The notes under the pieces are model-generated. The model had not been told where the DNA came from and did not search any database. It saw only the letters and a list, made by a program, of their open reading frames with translations. Positions 1-13,506 of a stretch of 64,000 bases of DNA are shown in pieces. The DNA lies in contig JAUJPP010000005.1 in NCBI GenBank assembly GCA_030562195.1, positions 10,598,826 through 10,662,825 on the forward strand, written 5' to 3'. This DNA comes from Nipponacmea schrenckii (Eukaryota; Mollusca; Gastropoda; Lottiidae). Position 1 is the first letter of the stretch. The number at the start of each line of letters is the position of its first letter. A program made the translations under genes and the position numbers.

Positions 1-79
1 TAAGCACGATTCTTATATAATTGAGACCTTTCTTCCAGCTTATTTGTTATTTGACTGTAATACTGTGTAGAGAAATATA

Positions 80-213
80 AGCATCGCAAAAAGAGTAGGC
101 TTATGCCGCTATACAGGCAAAGTTTCCCTCATTACACACTGCATGGCATTGCTCGTCTTCATTAGCCCAAAAGAAGCAGAAGAGTAGGATGTAATACTCC
201 ATTTATATCATTT
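80..213 (+). mobile_element. SINE-A fragment (3' half)
   Basis: The stretch carries the SINE-A landmarks in order: AAAAAGAGTAGGCTTATGCC, then CCCTCATT-CACACTGCATGGC, then CTTCATTAGCCC, then GCAGAAGAGTAGGATGTAATACTCCATT. The same order recurs at many places in the window. The tRNA-like head is absent. It lies in an SMC1 intron and ends about 14 bp before the next acceptor, so it supplies part of the sequence just upstream of that splice site. Confidence 0.8.
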
Positions 214-227
214 TAATTTTTTTTTAG

Positions 228-2115
<1,888 letters not shown>

Positions 2116-2289
2116 TTCATTCTCTGTTCATTCATTCATTGTCATTTATATTCTATCATTGTAATAACATTATTAGTCAGGATTTGTTAGTCCTTTATAT
2201 GTATATGTGATGCCATTTATGTCTGCTATTTGTATCATTCCAATTTTCTGTCTATCCTTGGTTTCTGTAGAAATTTATAGAAATGCTTA

Positions 2290-2445
2290 AACACTACTGC
2301 TAAAGCTGTGTGCAACATGGAAATTTTGCCAGGACAATGGCATAAACCTACTTTTTTGCAATTTCCAGCTGTTAAGAGATCTTTTATGCGCACAGCCTGT
2401 AGCATACAGGGTTCGTTTTAGGGTTCCATAAGAGCCACATGTCTG
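2290..2445 (-). mobile_element. SINE-A fragment
   Basis: On the minus strand this carries the AACCCTGTATGCTACAGGCT, TTGCAAAAAAGTAGGTTTATGCC and GTCCTGGCAAAATTTCC parts of SINE-A. It sits just after the SMC1 stop, within about 180-330 bp of it, so it may fall in the SMC1 3' untranslated region. Head and 3' end are missing. Confidence 0.65.
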
Positions 2446-2786
2446 ACTTAAAATTGGAATGATGGAAATCCATTCCATCAAGTGTAGCCAAAAACACATT
2501 GAGAGTTACGAAACCCACAATAAATGAAAATTTATTCTATGTTCAAACATCACTGAGTTCTATTCAATCATTTCATTCATCCATTTATTTGTTCTTCTAT
2601 TGATATTTATAGACAGTTCTTGTGTAAAATCATAGTTCTATCATTGTTGTTATATAGCATTAGATATTGTTTAAATATTAACTTTGCTTCGTAAGACTGT
2701 GTTATTCTATTCCTGGTTAAAGGCATCTCCAGGAATTATTGGATAAAGGGAGCTAGTAACTCGACTGGGGCTAAGGGTGCAGACTT

Positions 2787-3345
2787 ATGTTTGAACATTC
2801 TACCTGTGGGCTAGGGCTAAGACAGACCATGTCTGTAGTATTGGAGACTAATTCTGACCATGTAAATAAAGAGTTGTTGTCTTTATGGGCTGACATGTTA
2901 GACAGGACCATGTCGATGTGTATTGGATCTAATTCTAACCCATGTAAAATAGAAGAGTCTATGTTTGTCTTCATGGGCTGAATGTTAGACCGGACCATGT
3001 CCTGTGTATTAGATCAAATTCTGACCAACGTGAAATAAAGAGTCTGTTTTGTCTCCATGGACTGAATGTTAGAGACATGGACAATGTTAGACAGGACCAT
3101 GTCGATGTGTATTGGATCTAATTCTAACCCATGTTAAATAAAGAGTCTATGTTTGTCTTCATGGGCTGAATGTTAGACCGGACCATGTCCTTGTGTATTG
3201 GATCAAATTCTGACCAACGTGAAATAAAGAGTCTGTTTTGTCTCCATGGACTGAATGTTAGAGACATGGACAATGTTAGACAGGACCATGTCGATGTGTA
3301 TTGGATCTAATTCTAACCCATGTAAAATATAAAGAGTCTATTACT
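2787..3345. repeat. Tandem repeat, ~189 bp higher-order unit
   Basis: The motif GTTAGACAGGACCATGTCGA recurs at about 2897, 3085 and 3274, a 189-bp spacing. Within each unit a related half (GTTAGACCGGACCATGTCC) sits about 95 bp away, so the unit is an old dimer. Open frames on both strands here are by-products of the repeat and have no recognisable domain. Confidence 0.8.
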
Positions 3346-3824
3346 ACTTGATCTTGATTTCCAAAACACGTGTCTATGCCCACGTTTCTGGACTAAATGT
3401 AGAAAGCCTTGAACTAGATCAAGGAAATTGCATCACCTAATTCGTCCCCCGTCAATTCTGTATTTAAAATTGTCTAGTGGTATTTGATTCTGGCCATTTC
3501 GAGACGGGGTAATTGGAGAAATTATTATTACCAACTTTCTATTTGACATTTACACTTAGTAATTTACTAAATTACTAGTCACATAATGAACGTATATGAC
3601 TTATAGGAATGACCTATTCTGGTTGACCTTATTTGGCTAGTTTCATGGTCATCGATATACGCAGGGCAATATCTACAAGAGGGGCTATGCAAACCCGAAA
3701 AAACGTTAATGAAGACAGGTAACTCTCTGCTTTGTGCAATGAGCGTATATTTCTAGGACATAGGTATAAGCTTACTTTTTATACTCTTGTTTTAACGTCC
3801 ACAGCATGTGTCACGGGTCTCGGT
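3346..3824. other. No gene or repeat recognised
   Basis: AT-rich intergenic sequence. No splice-flanked exon, RNA gene or repeat family was recognised here. Confidence 0.5.
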
Positions 3825-4080
3825 TTATTGTCACATTTTGAACGTTCCACCTTGTCAGTGATGCAGGTCGGGGGAGGGGAGTGGTACTGACATGGAAAAA
3901 CGGTGTTGTCATTCGGATGGGACAATAAGCAGAGGTCCCATGTGCTACGGGGTGTGCAAGTTAAAGATCCCTCGACACTTGGTAATCGCTAAAAGAGTAG
4001 GCTTATACCTCTGAAATGACCCTCATTGCTCACAGCACGACCCGTCTCCACAAGCGTAATAAGCGCAGAAGGAAATGTAC
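3825..4080 (+). mobile_element. SINE-A, body and 3' end
   Basis: Contains CTTGTCAGTGATGCAGGTCG, a GGATGGGACAATAA block, GGTCCCATGTGCTACGGG, TTAAAGATCCCTCGAC, AAAAGAGTAGGCTTAT and a decayed GTCTCCACAAGC-GCAGAAG end. The tRNA-like head is missing or too decayed to see. Confidence 0.75.
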
Positions 4081-4619
4081 AACTACATTGATTGCACTTT
4101 CATTTCTAAACTACTACATCCTTTTATCCATGTCAGCCTCTCAGGAGAATACGACGAAGGCCAAGTTTCGATGCAGGGTAATGGTGGCATTGACCAACAA
4201 TATAGTAACCTCGTGGTCCTTAAAAATATATATCAGTCAATGAAACTAAAGAATAAATTAGGTTATCACCTAGCGGAAATAAACAAAACAAATATCATTG
4301 ACAAACAAACAATTCAGCTATCTGGATAGGAAATTGGGGGCATTAAACCAGTTTTCTCAAATTTCACCCTTTCCTGTACAGTGTTACTTTTCTGATAACG
4401 CTTATATTAAATTTTTCATTGATCTATTTACCGGAAATGACGACAGTTATAATTCATTTATATTTATCCCCAAGAACCCTCTCCGCCTAACTCGCAAATT
4501 TCGTTTCACAAGGTTCTTAAATTCCTGGTGTAATGAGACTCATCTGGTAGTCAGAGGTCCATGTCCTTCGAGAATAGCCCGACGACTCTGACTCTACTTT
4601 GTTCCCTCAAACATGATAT
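4081..4619. other. No gene recognised
   Basis: A 97-codon open frame at 4298-4591 (+) and overlapping ones at 4016-4329 have no recognisable domain, no homologue I know, and no convincing splice or promoter context. The sequence is treated as intergenic. Confidence 0.45.
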
Positions 4620-5600
4620 TGCTACACTTAGAGATCACGTCAGAGAAAGAGTTAGTGTCAATATCACAAATTTCAGTCTGAGAAACGGTAACCAGATTAG
4701 TGGCGTATCACAGTGAGAAACTGGAAAAGGGCCAGAGTTAGTGACATGTCACTTTCCATAAAAGCACGTCTGAGGAACTGAGTAGGCAAAGTAAGTACGA
4801 TATCAACCTTTGGACCCAGGAACAGATAATGACGATTCATTCAGATATCAAGTCTGAACTGGGTAGGAGCAGAGTTAGTGTCGATATCACATCTAGATTT
4901 CATGTCTGAGGAACTGTGTATACCAGAGTTAGTGTCGATATCACATCTAAACATGTCTGAGGAACTGTGTATACCAGAGTTAGCGTCGATATCACATCTA
5001 GATATCATGTCTGAGGTACTGTGTATACCAGAGCTAGTGTCGATATCACATCTAGATATCATGTCTGAGGAACTGTGTTTACCAGAGTTAGTGTCGATAT
5101 CACATCTAGATATCATGTCTGAGGAACTGTGTATACCAGAGTTAGTTTCGATATCACATCTAGATATCATGTCTGAGGAACTGTGTAGGTCCAGAGTTAG
5201 TATCGATATCACAACTAGATATCATGTCTGCGGAACTGTGTAGAACCAGAGTTAGTATCGATATCACATCCAGATATCATGTCTGAGGTGCTGGGTAGGA
5301 GCAAAGTTAGTGTCGATATCAAATCTAGATATCATGTCTGAGGAACTGTGTAGAACCAGAGTTAGTGTCGATATCACATCTAGATATCATGTCTGAGGTG
5401 CTGAGTAGACCAGAATTAGTGTCGATATCGCATCTAGATATCATGTCTGAGGTACTGTGTAGACCAGAGTTAGTGTCGATATCACAACTAGATATCATGT
5501 CTGAGGAACTGGGTTGGGCTAGAGATAGTGACGATATCACATCTAAATATCACGTCTCAGGAACTGGGTAGGAACAGATTATACGTGACGATATCACACT
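4620..5600. repeat. 54-bp minisatellite
   Basis: A unit close to AGTGTCGATATCACATCTAG followed by ATATCATGTCTGAGGAACTG and a spacer repeats about 13 times between 4866 and 5560. One unit near 4955 is 3 bp shorter. More decayed units extend to about 4620 on the left. The period is a multiple of three, so frames stay open on both strands (4878-5243 plus, 4841-5212 minus) and give an 18-residue periodic translation. The translation has no known domain. The unit is rich in GATATC palindromes. Confidence 0.9.
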
Positions 5601-6954
5601 TTGTCACAGTTCTCGGGCTATTTCTAAATATGAACCCAAACCAGGACAAACTGTTGTTAAAAGTCAAATCAATTTCAATAACCCTAAATAACGGAGTTAG
5701 AACTTGAAATCAGTGTATTTAAAGAACAAACCAATTTAGAATATTAACCGCCATCACATGCTAATAATCTCATGCAATGGGGCTTGCTCATTATTCTATA
5801 CATAGATTATAATAGATCGTCTAACCTTTACTTTGTGCATGTGTGGGTTGATACAGATTTGTGGGGTTTGCCGTTTCATTTGAGGTTCCAGGTGGAGAAC
5901 GCGGGCACCGGAATTGAAGGGCAGTTCCTATTATATAATTAATATTATTTTGAGCGGTAGTACGGAAGTTTTCTTTGATATGTGTATCGGAAGAACTCAT
6001 AGCAACAATATCCACCATTCCAATTTTAGTCAGAATATGTCTGCGGTTCTTCCGTTGCGGATTTGTCAATTTAATCCACGCTGGGTATCATTTGTGGTTG
6101 CAGTAAGGGTGGAAATGACCATTTATAACTACGTTATACCAAGGTTTGGTTTAGTTTAATTGATAAATTTATGTATTTTAAAACTAATAATAGGACGAAA
6201 TCAAATGGCAACTTCCTCATTTCAATACAAATTGCGCAGCAAAATTAAGCTTCACGTTTTACCGAATCTGGTTTATGCATCCATCCAGATTAATAACTAT
6301 GTTGAACAAAAGGAAGCCATTTTGCTCAATTTTTTACTAATGACCCTAAGCAACTGAACTTTGTAGTTCAAACACATATTTGTTCCTTCAGACAAGCTGA
6401 GACCACGATGGACTGACACAGATTCACGAAAGCACTCCAAGGTGGACTGTAGACTACTTTCATTATGCTCGCAATCTTCTCACAATTGGGGACAGTTTGA
6501 TTATCGAAAGCAGAAGACGTGGATTTTTTAGCATCGTATATCAGAGCTGTACATTAAGGGTACTGTTTCGAACGCGTTGAGATGACGTTTGACCAACCTT
6601 GTCTCCCAAGAACACTAGCCGAGATATCCTTGTTACATAAGTGAACTGTACACGTTATGTGGAATAGGCGGTTAATTCAAATTAATAAAAGAATCCTTAG
6701 AATATTAACTATGTAACGTGAAATAAAATGGGACGGAATGTTCTATAACACTTTCTGTACCAATTTTTTTTTAGAAAGAAGGGCAATTATAACACGCATT
6801 TTATATAGAAATAATGCTGAAGGCACACATCTGACTTCGTCGACGATTTTTGTCCGAGCTTCTAAGGAAAGACTTGTAAATTTGTCACGGTACTGTTGAG
6901 GACCCCTTTCTCTCATCTCATAATTATACCTTGACTGCAATAGCCATCTATCTC
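5601..6954. other. Intergenic, no gene recognised
   Basis: No exon with family similarity was seen. The CATTCCAATTTTAGTCAGA motif near 6017 recurs elsewhere (2450, 8690, 21190), so part of this stretch is an uncharacterised dispersed repeat. Confidence 0.45.
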
Positions 6955-7492
6955 GTAACTTCACATGGTCAAGCTATTACGAACTTAGTACATATACCTT
7001 GACTGTAATGGCCATCTATCTTGTAACTTCACAATGTCAAGCTATTACGAACTTTGTCTTATACCTTGACTACAATAGTCACCCATTTTTGTAACTTCAC
7101 AATGTCAAGCTATCACAAACTTTGTCTAATACCCTTGACTATAATTTGCAACTTCTTTAACCCTTCACAATGTCAAACCCTTTCGTATCTTCACATGTAA
7201 CTTTGTTACAAAGTCATCTTATATATCTTCACAATGTCAAGCTATTACAAACGTTTATCTTATACATCTTTACAATATCAAGTTAGCACGAACTTCATTT
7301 AATGCTTTGACTGCAATAGTCACCTTTCTTGTATCTTCACAATGTCAAGCTATTACAAACGTCATCTTATATATCTTCACAATGTCAAGCTATTACAAAC
7401 TTCGTACTTATACCTTGGTTACAATAGCCACCTTTCTTGTATCTCCACAATGTCAAGCAATTACGAACTCCTTTTTTGACATTGTGAAGACC
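6955..7492. repeat. ~70-bp tandem repeat related to a MITE end
   Basis: TTCACAATGTCAAGCTATTA and ACCTTGACT-CAATAG-CAC blocks alternate about every 70 bp from 6961 to 7470. The array closes with an inverted copy (TTTTTTGACATTGTGAAGACC, about 7466-7492). The same blocks form the two inverted ends of the element at 56505-56782. Confidence 0.8.
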
Positions 7493-8139
7493 TTTTAATC
7501 AACACATTCTTCAAATAACAATAATTATAAAGGCACAGTGAAGTGGAGAGCCAGGAATCCAAATTTAAATAGCAACACGTGACCCGAATCTATATCTTTA
7601 TAATCATACTTAAATTGAGTAAATGACACTTCAAAAGATACCGTGGTGTGTATGGTAGGGTTGTGATCTAAAAACAGCAAATTTCAAATCATCATTATGT
7701 GTTTTAAAAATTTAACCTTTTTTTTAAATCATCATCAGGTTTATTTTTGAGAAAGTTATGATGTCTTTATTATCATTAGTTATTATTTTTACGAGAAGAA
7801 ACCTAATAAATTTAATGAGAATATTATGAAGTCTGTAATATCATTATGAAATAATTACAATGTTCGTATATTTATAAAATAAACGGCTTCCTCTGTTTGC
7901 TTGTTATTACGTTACTAATTAAAACGACCAACTTGAGGAAGGTATATGGGTTAGTGTGATGACACAATTTTCAAAGATCGAATAAGTCACGCTACACCAT
8001 CCAGGGCCAAGTTTCACCACAATGTCATTCCAGATCTCTAGAATTATCAACAATGAAACCAACAGCACAGAATCATTATACGTAAACGAATCTACGAATG
8101 CCACGAATATCAAAAAATATTTAGTCAGCGGTATCTGCG
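7493..8139. other. Intergenic, no gene recognised
   Basis: AT-rich sequence with imperfect repetition of ATTATGAA-type words around 7690-7860. A 64-codon minus frame at 7919-8113 has no recognisable similarity. Confidence 0.4.
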
Positions 8140-8472
8140 AAAGTTAATTTGTCATCTACCAACAACAACCACCTAGTTTGCGATATCAGCATCTACTGGA
8201 AGCGAACGTTAATTTGTCATCTACCAACAACAACCACCTAGTTTGCGATATCAGCATCTACTGGAAGCGAACGTTAACTTGTCATCTACCAACAACTACC
8301 TAGTTTGCGATATCAGCATCTACTGGAAGCGAACGTTAACTTGTCATCTACCAACAACTACCTAGTTTGCGATATCAGCATTTGCTGGAAGAGAACGTTA
8401 ACTTGTCATCTACCAACAACTACCTAGTTTGCGATATCAGCATTTGCTGGAAGAGAACGTTAACTTTTCATC
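8140..8472. repeat. 61-68 bp tandem repeat
   Basis: About five units of GTTAACTTGTCATCTACCAA plus CTACCTAGTTTGCGATATCA plus GCATCTACTGGAAGCGAAC. The first two units are 68 bp (an extra CAACCAC) and later ones 61 bp, so the array grew after a 7-bp deletion. Sequence drifts to GCATTTGCTGGAAGAG at the right end. Confidence 0.9.
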
Positions 8473-9422
8473 TACCAACCAACCAACCAACCAGAGTTTA
8501 CCTGGTCTGAAATGTGAGGTTTTGTCCAGTGGCCAATATTCCGAACGACTTGATGAATTCCATGGTCCCTCACCGTAAAGTTGAAGAAGTGTCCAGTTAA
8601 AAAAGTGTACTCCAACAATATGCGAATACAACCAGAATTGGTCTCCACTTTTAATGTGTATCAGGGACACTGATAGCATCAATTTATACCATTCCAATTT
8701 TTAATCAGAAAATTTCAATCTTGAAAAACCACCAAAGCTGAGCGTTTTATGACGTTTTAGTGGAATTGCAAGAACCACAGACATCTTACTAAACATTGTA
8801 ATGTTGTATATGGATGCTATCAGTGTCCCGGAAACACAAAAATATCCCAGGAATTTTCAGTCTGGCACCCTGTGGTTGGCTTAATCCAATGGCCATTACA
8901 TCACTAACAGTATGTTCTCTCTGACTAAATTAATAAGTCATTCTTAAGGGTGCTAATGACCGACAGTGAGGGTATTAAGTCATTGTTTCGGTTGGTATTA
9001 TATCCAAACCACCCAAACGGCCTTAAAAAGAGAACTGGTAAAAGTTAATTCGGCTCTTTATAAATATTTGTTCTGAATTGCATAACGTTGTCCTTCTTCG
9101 TTATCTGATATTTGAGCACAACATGGAAAGTAACTCAATGTGATATCAATACTGGATTATTATAATACCCAGTAATCGACGTGTTATTGTTGACAAGGAC
9201 TTGGAAGTCATTCAGGTAGAAAATACGGGTAATTTGGGTGACCTTGAGACATAGTTAGTAGCCGTTTAATAGGTGGTCCGACCTTCAATTCACAAACCAC
9301 CTGGTCGAGGTCATTAATAACATCGTAAAGTATCTTGTTCTTGATTGATCTACCGTTACAGTATAACTATATATAAACAACAAGCGCCCTTATTCTTTAA
9401 AACCTAAGAAAGGTAGAATCCA
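8473..9422. other. Intergenic, dispersed repeat fragments
   Basis: No gene is supported. GGAATTGCAAGAACCACAGA near 8762 and CATTCCAATTTTTAATCAGA near 8690 recur near 21430, 21190 and 48430. They mark an uncharacterised dispersed repeat. Confidence 0.4.
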
Positions 9423-9492
9423 AATGAAATGAAATAAACGGAGTTTTACGTCCTACTCTTCTGTACCTTGTGGGCTAATGAAGACGGAAAGA
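9423..9492 (-). mobile_element. SINE-A 3' end fragment
   Basis: AAATGAAATGAAATAAACGG, then AGTTTTACGTCCTACTCTTC, then TGGGCTAATGAAGACGG. This is the reverse complement of the SINE-A 3' end with its short AT-rich tail. Confidence 0.85.
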
Positions 9493-9775
9493 TAACATCC
9501 AGATTTTAAGAAATACAGTAATCTGATAAGATATTAAAACTAAAGTTAAAATCCAGTTTAGTGATTGAACAATCAGATAACTGGAACTATAAAATCATCC
9601 AACAGAACCAGATCCCCATTTCTCAATAAAATATTTGTTCCACCTTAGGCCTGTACATCTGGGAGATTCAATCCCTCCCTTCTCCGAAATCTAAATGTTG
9701 CCTGCATCATGTTTTTGACTTTATGTGGGACCCATTTTTATCATGACTTCGGGTACTAAAATGGCTTGAAATCAC

Positions 9776-9865
9776 CCAATGAATGGAGTTTTACGTTCTA
9801 CTCTTCTGTACCTAATAGTCTAATGAAGACGGACAAGGCCTCAGTGTGCAATGAGGAAAATGGTT
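9776..9865 (-). mobile_element. SINE-A 3' end fragment
   Basis: ATGAATGGAGTTTTACGTTC, then TCTAATGAAGACGGACAAGG, then AGTGTGCAATGAGGAAAATG: the last quarter of SINE-A in reverse. Confidence 0.85.
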
Positions 9866-9974
9866 TAGACCAATGCGGTTGAATATAGTAGTTGCCGATG
9901 ACATCTAGCATTAGGACAAAACATGTTGAAAGTACATGTAAATTAAATCATAACCTCGCATCCTAAAATAACTG

Positions 9975-10185
9975 ATCACGTGTGAAAGTAGTCTGATGAC
10001 CTTGATGAGTCATCTTCACTCATTATTCCAGTCCACCCAGCTGTAAATGGGTACGGATAATCCGGGAAAGATCAATGCCAAGAGGTTTGGCCAAGAGACC
10101 AGCTGGTAGAAAGGATCCCTGTCACGGCGGACTTGTGTACCTAAGTTGTTATCCTTGTAAAATATAGTTGTTTCTTTCTTGCTTT
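9975..10185 (+). mobile_element. SINE-B fragment (body and 3' end)
   Basis: Carries GTCTGATGACCTTGATGAGT, CCACCCAGCTGTAAATGGGT, GATCAATGCCAAGAGGTTTG, CCAGCTGGTAGAAAGGATCC and CCTAAGTTGTTATCCTTG, ending in a GTTTCTTTCTTGC tail. The same order in reverse is at 20.4, 27.9 and 32.5 kb. The tRNA-like head is lost. Confidence 0.85.
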
Positions 10186-10445
10186 TTCTTTAAAATAGAT
10201 TACGGACGTCGGAATGCGGTTAAAATTTTAATTAAAACACAAATAGTAACAGGAATCTGCCCATCCACCACTTTCACCGAATTATAAAAATGGGTAGATC
10301 ACGCATGTTTTTAGTGCGGGTTTAATTCCGAGTCCAAGGTTTCTGACTTAATGTTTACATTAAGAAAAATATGTAATTTTTATTGGCTTATAAGATGACA
10401 TCTTGTTTATTTCAAGATCATTCAACACGGAAATTCAAGAAAAAA
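10186..10445. other. Intergenic
   Basis: No gene or repeat family recognised. Confidence 0.4.
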
Positions 10446-10515
10446 AATTTAAATGAAATGAATGGAGTTTTACGTCCTACTCTTCTGCACCTTATGGGCT
10501 AATGAATACAGAAAA
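10446..10515 (-). mobile_element. SINE-A 3' end fragment
   Basis: AAATGAAATGAATGGAGTTT, then TACGTCCTACTCTTCTGCAC, then CTTATGGGCTAATGAA. Confidence 0.85.
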
Positions 10516-11305
10516 AGAAAAAAAAATTGAAAGAAGGGGGTGAATGGGTGATTATTACTGGGTACGAATTATTCCTGAAGTCCTTAGGTGACTGATAGAT
10601 ATACCTGGTCGACACCTGTAAGTGGAGTTTCTGTAATGAGGAGGGTGGGGAGGCGAGGTTCTTACAATCTCAATGTTGAACTCGTGATAAATTATAGATG
10701 CTTTCTCCATGGCCCGCTATTTTACATAGAATGAAGCCTTCTTTTTGACCATTTTCGTATACTAGGGTTATTGTTGATCTATAACTAATATTCGTTTATA
10801 TAGGATTATATTAGATTGAAAAATCGGGGATAGGCGCTTTCCTCCTGGTCCGCGCTTTAAACGAACAGCTTCTCCCTGCTCTACAACCGTATACCGTACC
10901 GTTCTAACATTATCTGACATTCGTTTAAAACTTTCCATTATCTGCTTTTCAAAAAGGGGTGATAAAGATACCAGTCTCTCCTAGGTCCGCAACCAGAACA
11001 TGGCTCCGCCAAGCCAATCAGCTGATTTTGAAGTGATTCAGTCTGTTTGTGTTATCAGCCGCCACAAATATACCGCGATAACAGATTGTAGGGCTATTAT
11101 TCTGTCAACACTTTCATCTTTTATCTTAACTTTCGTATCTGAGCCACAAAAATGCGATCAGCTGTTTTCATTAATGAGTTATAAACATCGTGCTCACTCC
11201 GTGGTCCGCGTTAAGATAATCTGGATTTGTCCTTGTCCGCCTTCTTGGACTTGGGCGCGCTTCCGTACCTTCTTCTGAAACCACACTTTTCTAATCGTCT
11301 TTCTT
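10516..11305. other. Intergenic, no gene recognised
   Basis: Open frames (for example 11000-11278 plus) show no family similarity and no intron or promoter context. Confidence 0.4.
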
Positions 11306-11648
11306 TTAAAGGGATAATAGGTCTTAGCATGAAAATCAAATTTTAGTTCTCCAGAAAGGTCAATATGAGTATATTCATCAGTGAACTTACCTGATGTCAT
11401 AAAGTAACAAAATCTCTTAAAACCTTGCAAAAGTAAGTCATTTTTTAAAAACGCTTAATCAATATATTAAGCGTTTTTTTTTAATAATCAATTGCATCTT
11501 TATGGATAATTGCTTGGTTTTTTTATATTCATTTATTTGTGTATGTTATTTATGGTAGCAGGTATATTTACTGATGAATAGAGCTCTTATTGGTCAAGTT
11601 TAAAATTTTCAAATTTTATGTTCATTCTAAGACCTATTATCCCTTTAA
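11306..11648. mobile_element. TTAA-flanked MITE
   Basis: TTAA at 11306-11309 is followed by AGGGATAATAGGTCTTAG. The inverse, CTAAGACCTATTATCCCT, precedes TTAA at 11645-11648. Imperfect inversion continues inward (ATGAAAATCAAATTTTAG against AAATTTTATGTTCAT), giving arms of about 40 bp around a 335-bp body with no transposase. TTAA target duplication is the hallmark of piggyBac-type transposition, so this may be a non-autonomous piggyBac relative. Its ends differ from those of the piggyBac copy at 13.4-16.6 kb, so it would need another transposase. Confidence 0.75.
11447..11478. other. Perfect 13-bp-stem hairpin followed by a T run
   Basis: AAAAACGCTTAAT (11447-11459) and ATTAAGCGTTTTT (11466-11478) are exact inverse copies around a 6-nt loop, followed by further T residues. 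It lies in the middle of the MITE. It resembles a stem-plus-T-run terminator, but no transcript is known. Confidence 0.8.
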
Positions 11649-11654
11649 AGACAG

Positions 11655-11945
11655 TTGCGGTTTCTCAGTGAGTTAGACGCTAGCTCGCTAACTTGTGGGT
11701 TCAGGGTTTCACTCAGTAAAGGTCGGAGCTTTGAGATATTCAGAACCCGGTTTCCCCTTGATGCAGGTTAGAGGCTGTGAACGTTTAAGATCTCTCGTTA
11801 GTAAGAAATCGCAAAATGAGTACATGTAGTTTTATTCGACTGCCCTTGCAAAATTTCACTCATTGTACACTGCATGACGTAGTCTGCATTCCTTAGCCCA
11901 TTAGGTGCAGACGAGTAGGACGGACGTAAAGCTCCATTCATTTCA
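11655..11945 (+). mobile_element. SINE-A, near full length
   Basis: The head GCGGTTTCTCAGTGAGTTAG (A-box region) is followed by GGGTTCAGGGTTTCAC (altered B box), CCCGGTTTCCCCTTGATGCA, AGATCTCTCGTTAG, TTTCACTCATTGTACACTGC and the 3' end AGGACGGACGTAAAGCTCCATTC. The central GGGACAATAAACC block is deleted. It starts right at the TTAA-flanked MITE. Confidence 0.85.
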
Positions 11946-12214
11946 CTTCCTTATTAGGCCGTGGGACAACCACCCAGAACTCGTCTATCTTATAAAGATT
12001 GTACTCCACAAGGTGCGTGGTAACAGAAAGTAGAGCAACATTATCAAATCAGCTGATATTATAAAGAATCCGGTCAGGGCTAGATGACTTCTCATTCACA
12101 AAAAACAGCTTTACCTTAACTGTCATCCTCCCAATATCTTGTTTGTTTAATCAACATATGTTCAACGTCAGCATTTTACTTATTCCACATGAAGGTGAGT
12201 GCCTGCAGAGCGGG

Positions 12215-12370
12215 GGCCAATGGGCTCAGTGAGTTAGATGTTTGCTCGCTAACCCGAGGGTCCAGGGTTCAATCCACACAAAGGTCGAGATGAACTTTCG
12301 GATTTTTCAGCCCGGTTTCCCCTTGTCAGTAATACAAGTCAAAAAACCTCTGTTACACTGGGCAATAAAA
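12215..12370 (+). mobile_element. SINE-A, head and middle
   Basis: TGGGCTCAGTGAGTTAGATG and CCAGGGTTCAATCC are the clearest A and B boxes of this family in the window. They are followed by GGTCGAGATGAACTTTCGGA and CCCGGTTTCCCCTTGTCAGT. The 3' half is missing. This copy supports a tRNA-derived, Pol III-type head. Confidence 0.85.
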
Positions 12371-12924
12371 GGGCAGCATGTCCTAAAGAGCGACGGTATG
12401 TACACTATAATTTTAAAATTGTCCAGACTTGGAGCCCACCCAGAACTCGTTGGTCTCTTCACATCATCAGATTTTATCGTCGATGAATTTGTATATATAC
12501 AATTGCATGGTTTATAAATAAATATACAAGAAGGTGTTTTGGAAATACAAGACCATACGTGTTTGAGACGATGGTGGCGTCGACAGACATCGTGCTCACA
12601 GCGTGGCCCTCACTCTTTTTCACGTATCTTTTAGCATGATTAAATCCCAAGTCAAAAAACTATAGTGCCGGCTGGTGTTTGTCACCAATAACGAAAATTT
12701 CCATTTCTATATGCAATACCTTATTTGAGATGGGTTTAATCTTCAATGCCACATGGAACCACATAATGTGAGAGCTATGTGTAAAAAGACCTAACAAACA
12801 AGTAGACAGTGCATTGGAAACGGTAAGGTATTCACATTCCGGTAATAAGCTTCTGAACCGGATCGTCTTAGCTTAGCTACAGTGGTGTAGTTCTACTATG
12901 GTCTCTTTCATTGCATTGATTTAG
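12371..12924. other. Intergenic, no gene recognised
   Basis: No supported exon or repeat family. Confidence 0.4.
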
Positions 12925-13140
12925 TCTGACCTTTGATATTGATAGCCTTAGATATTGATAGATTTGATATTGAGTTAGATATTGATTTTGCTATGGATAT
13001 TGATTGAGATATTGATTTTGATATGGATTGCCTTTGATATTGATTGTCCTTGATATTGAGTTCAATACCGATATCCTTTGATATTGATTCTCTCTGATAC
13101 TGAGATAGATATTGATTGCCTATAATATTAAGTTTCATAT
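12925..13140. repeat. GATATTGAT-rich low-complexity repeat
   Basis: GATATTGAT and close variants recur at irregular spacing of 9-24 bp. The minus frame at 12908-13312 is a product of this simple sequence. Confidence 0.85.
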
Positions 13141-13369
13141 TGATGCATTTTGCCATTGAGTTTGACATGGGGTGCTTTGATTTCTGTAAGACTGTGAAAG
13201 TCTTTGATTTGACCCACCTTGAGACTCTTGTCATAAAAACTTTGGTCTTTGAGATTTTGATACCAATGATATCGAGTTTTGCCTGACTTGTTTGATGTCT
13301 TTTGTATTTCATTAACTGTCATTGATATCTAAAGCTGTCAGTAGCGAGTAATGGACGTCATCGGATGAA

Positions 13370-13389
13370 CATATCCTCTTGAGACCCAT
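13370..13389 (+). repeat. piggyBac left terminal inverted repeat
   Basis: CATATCCTCTTGAGACCCAT; the first 19 bases match the inverse of 16599-16617 exactly. The upstream TTAA nearest to it is 54 bp away, so it is not a standard target duplication. Confidence 0.85.
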
Positions 13390-13506
13390 ACAGGTTTGAA
13401 TAGATTTAAATTAATGAAACCATGTTTTCTTATGTCATTGCAAGCTAAATAAGCCAAAGAGTGAAAAAAATAATAATCCATTGAGATAAACCTAATATTT
13501 TGGAGT

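Noticed and set aside
4841..5243. Overlapping 120-codon frames on opposite strands
   Set aside because: Product of a 54-bp tandem period; no evidence of a gene.
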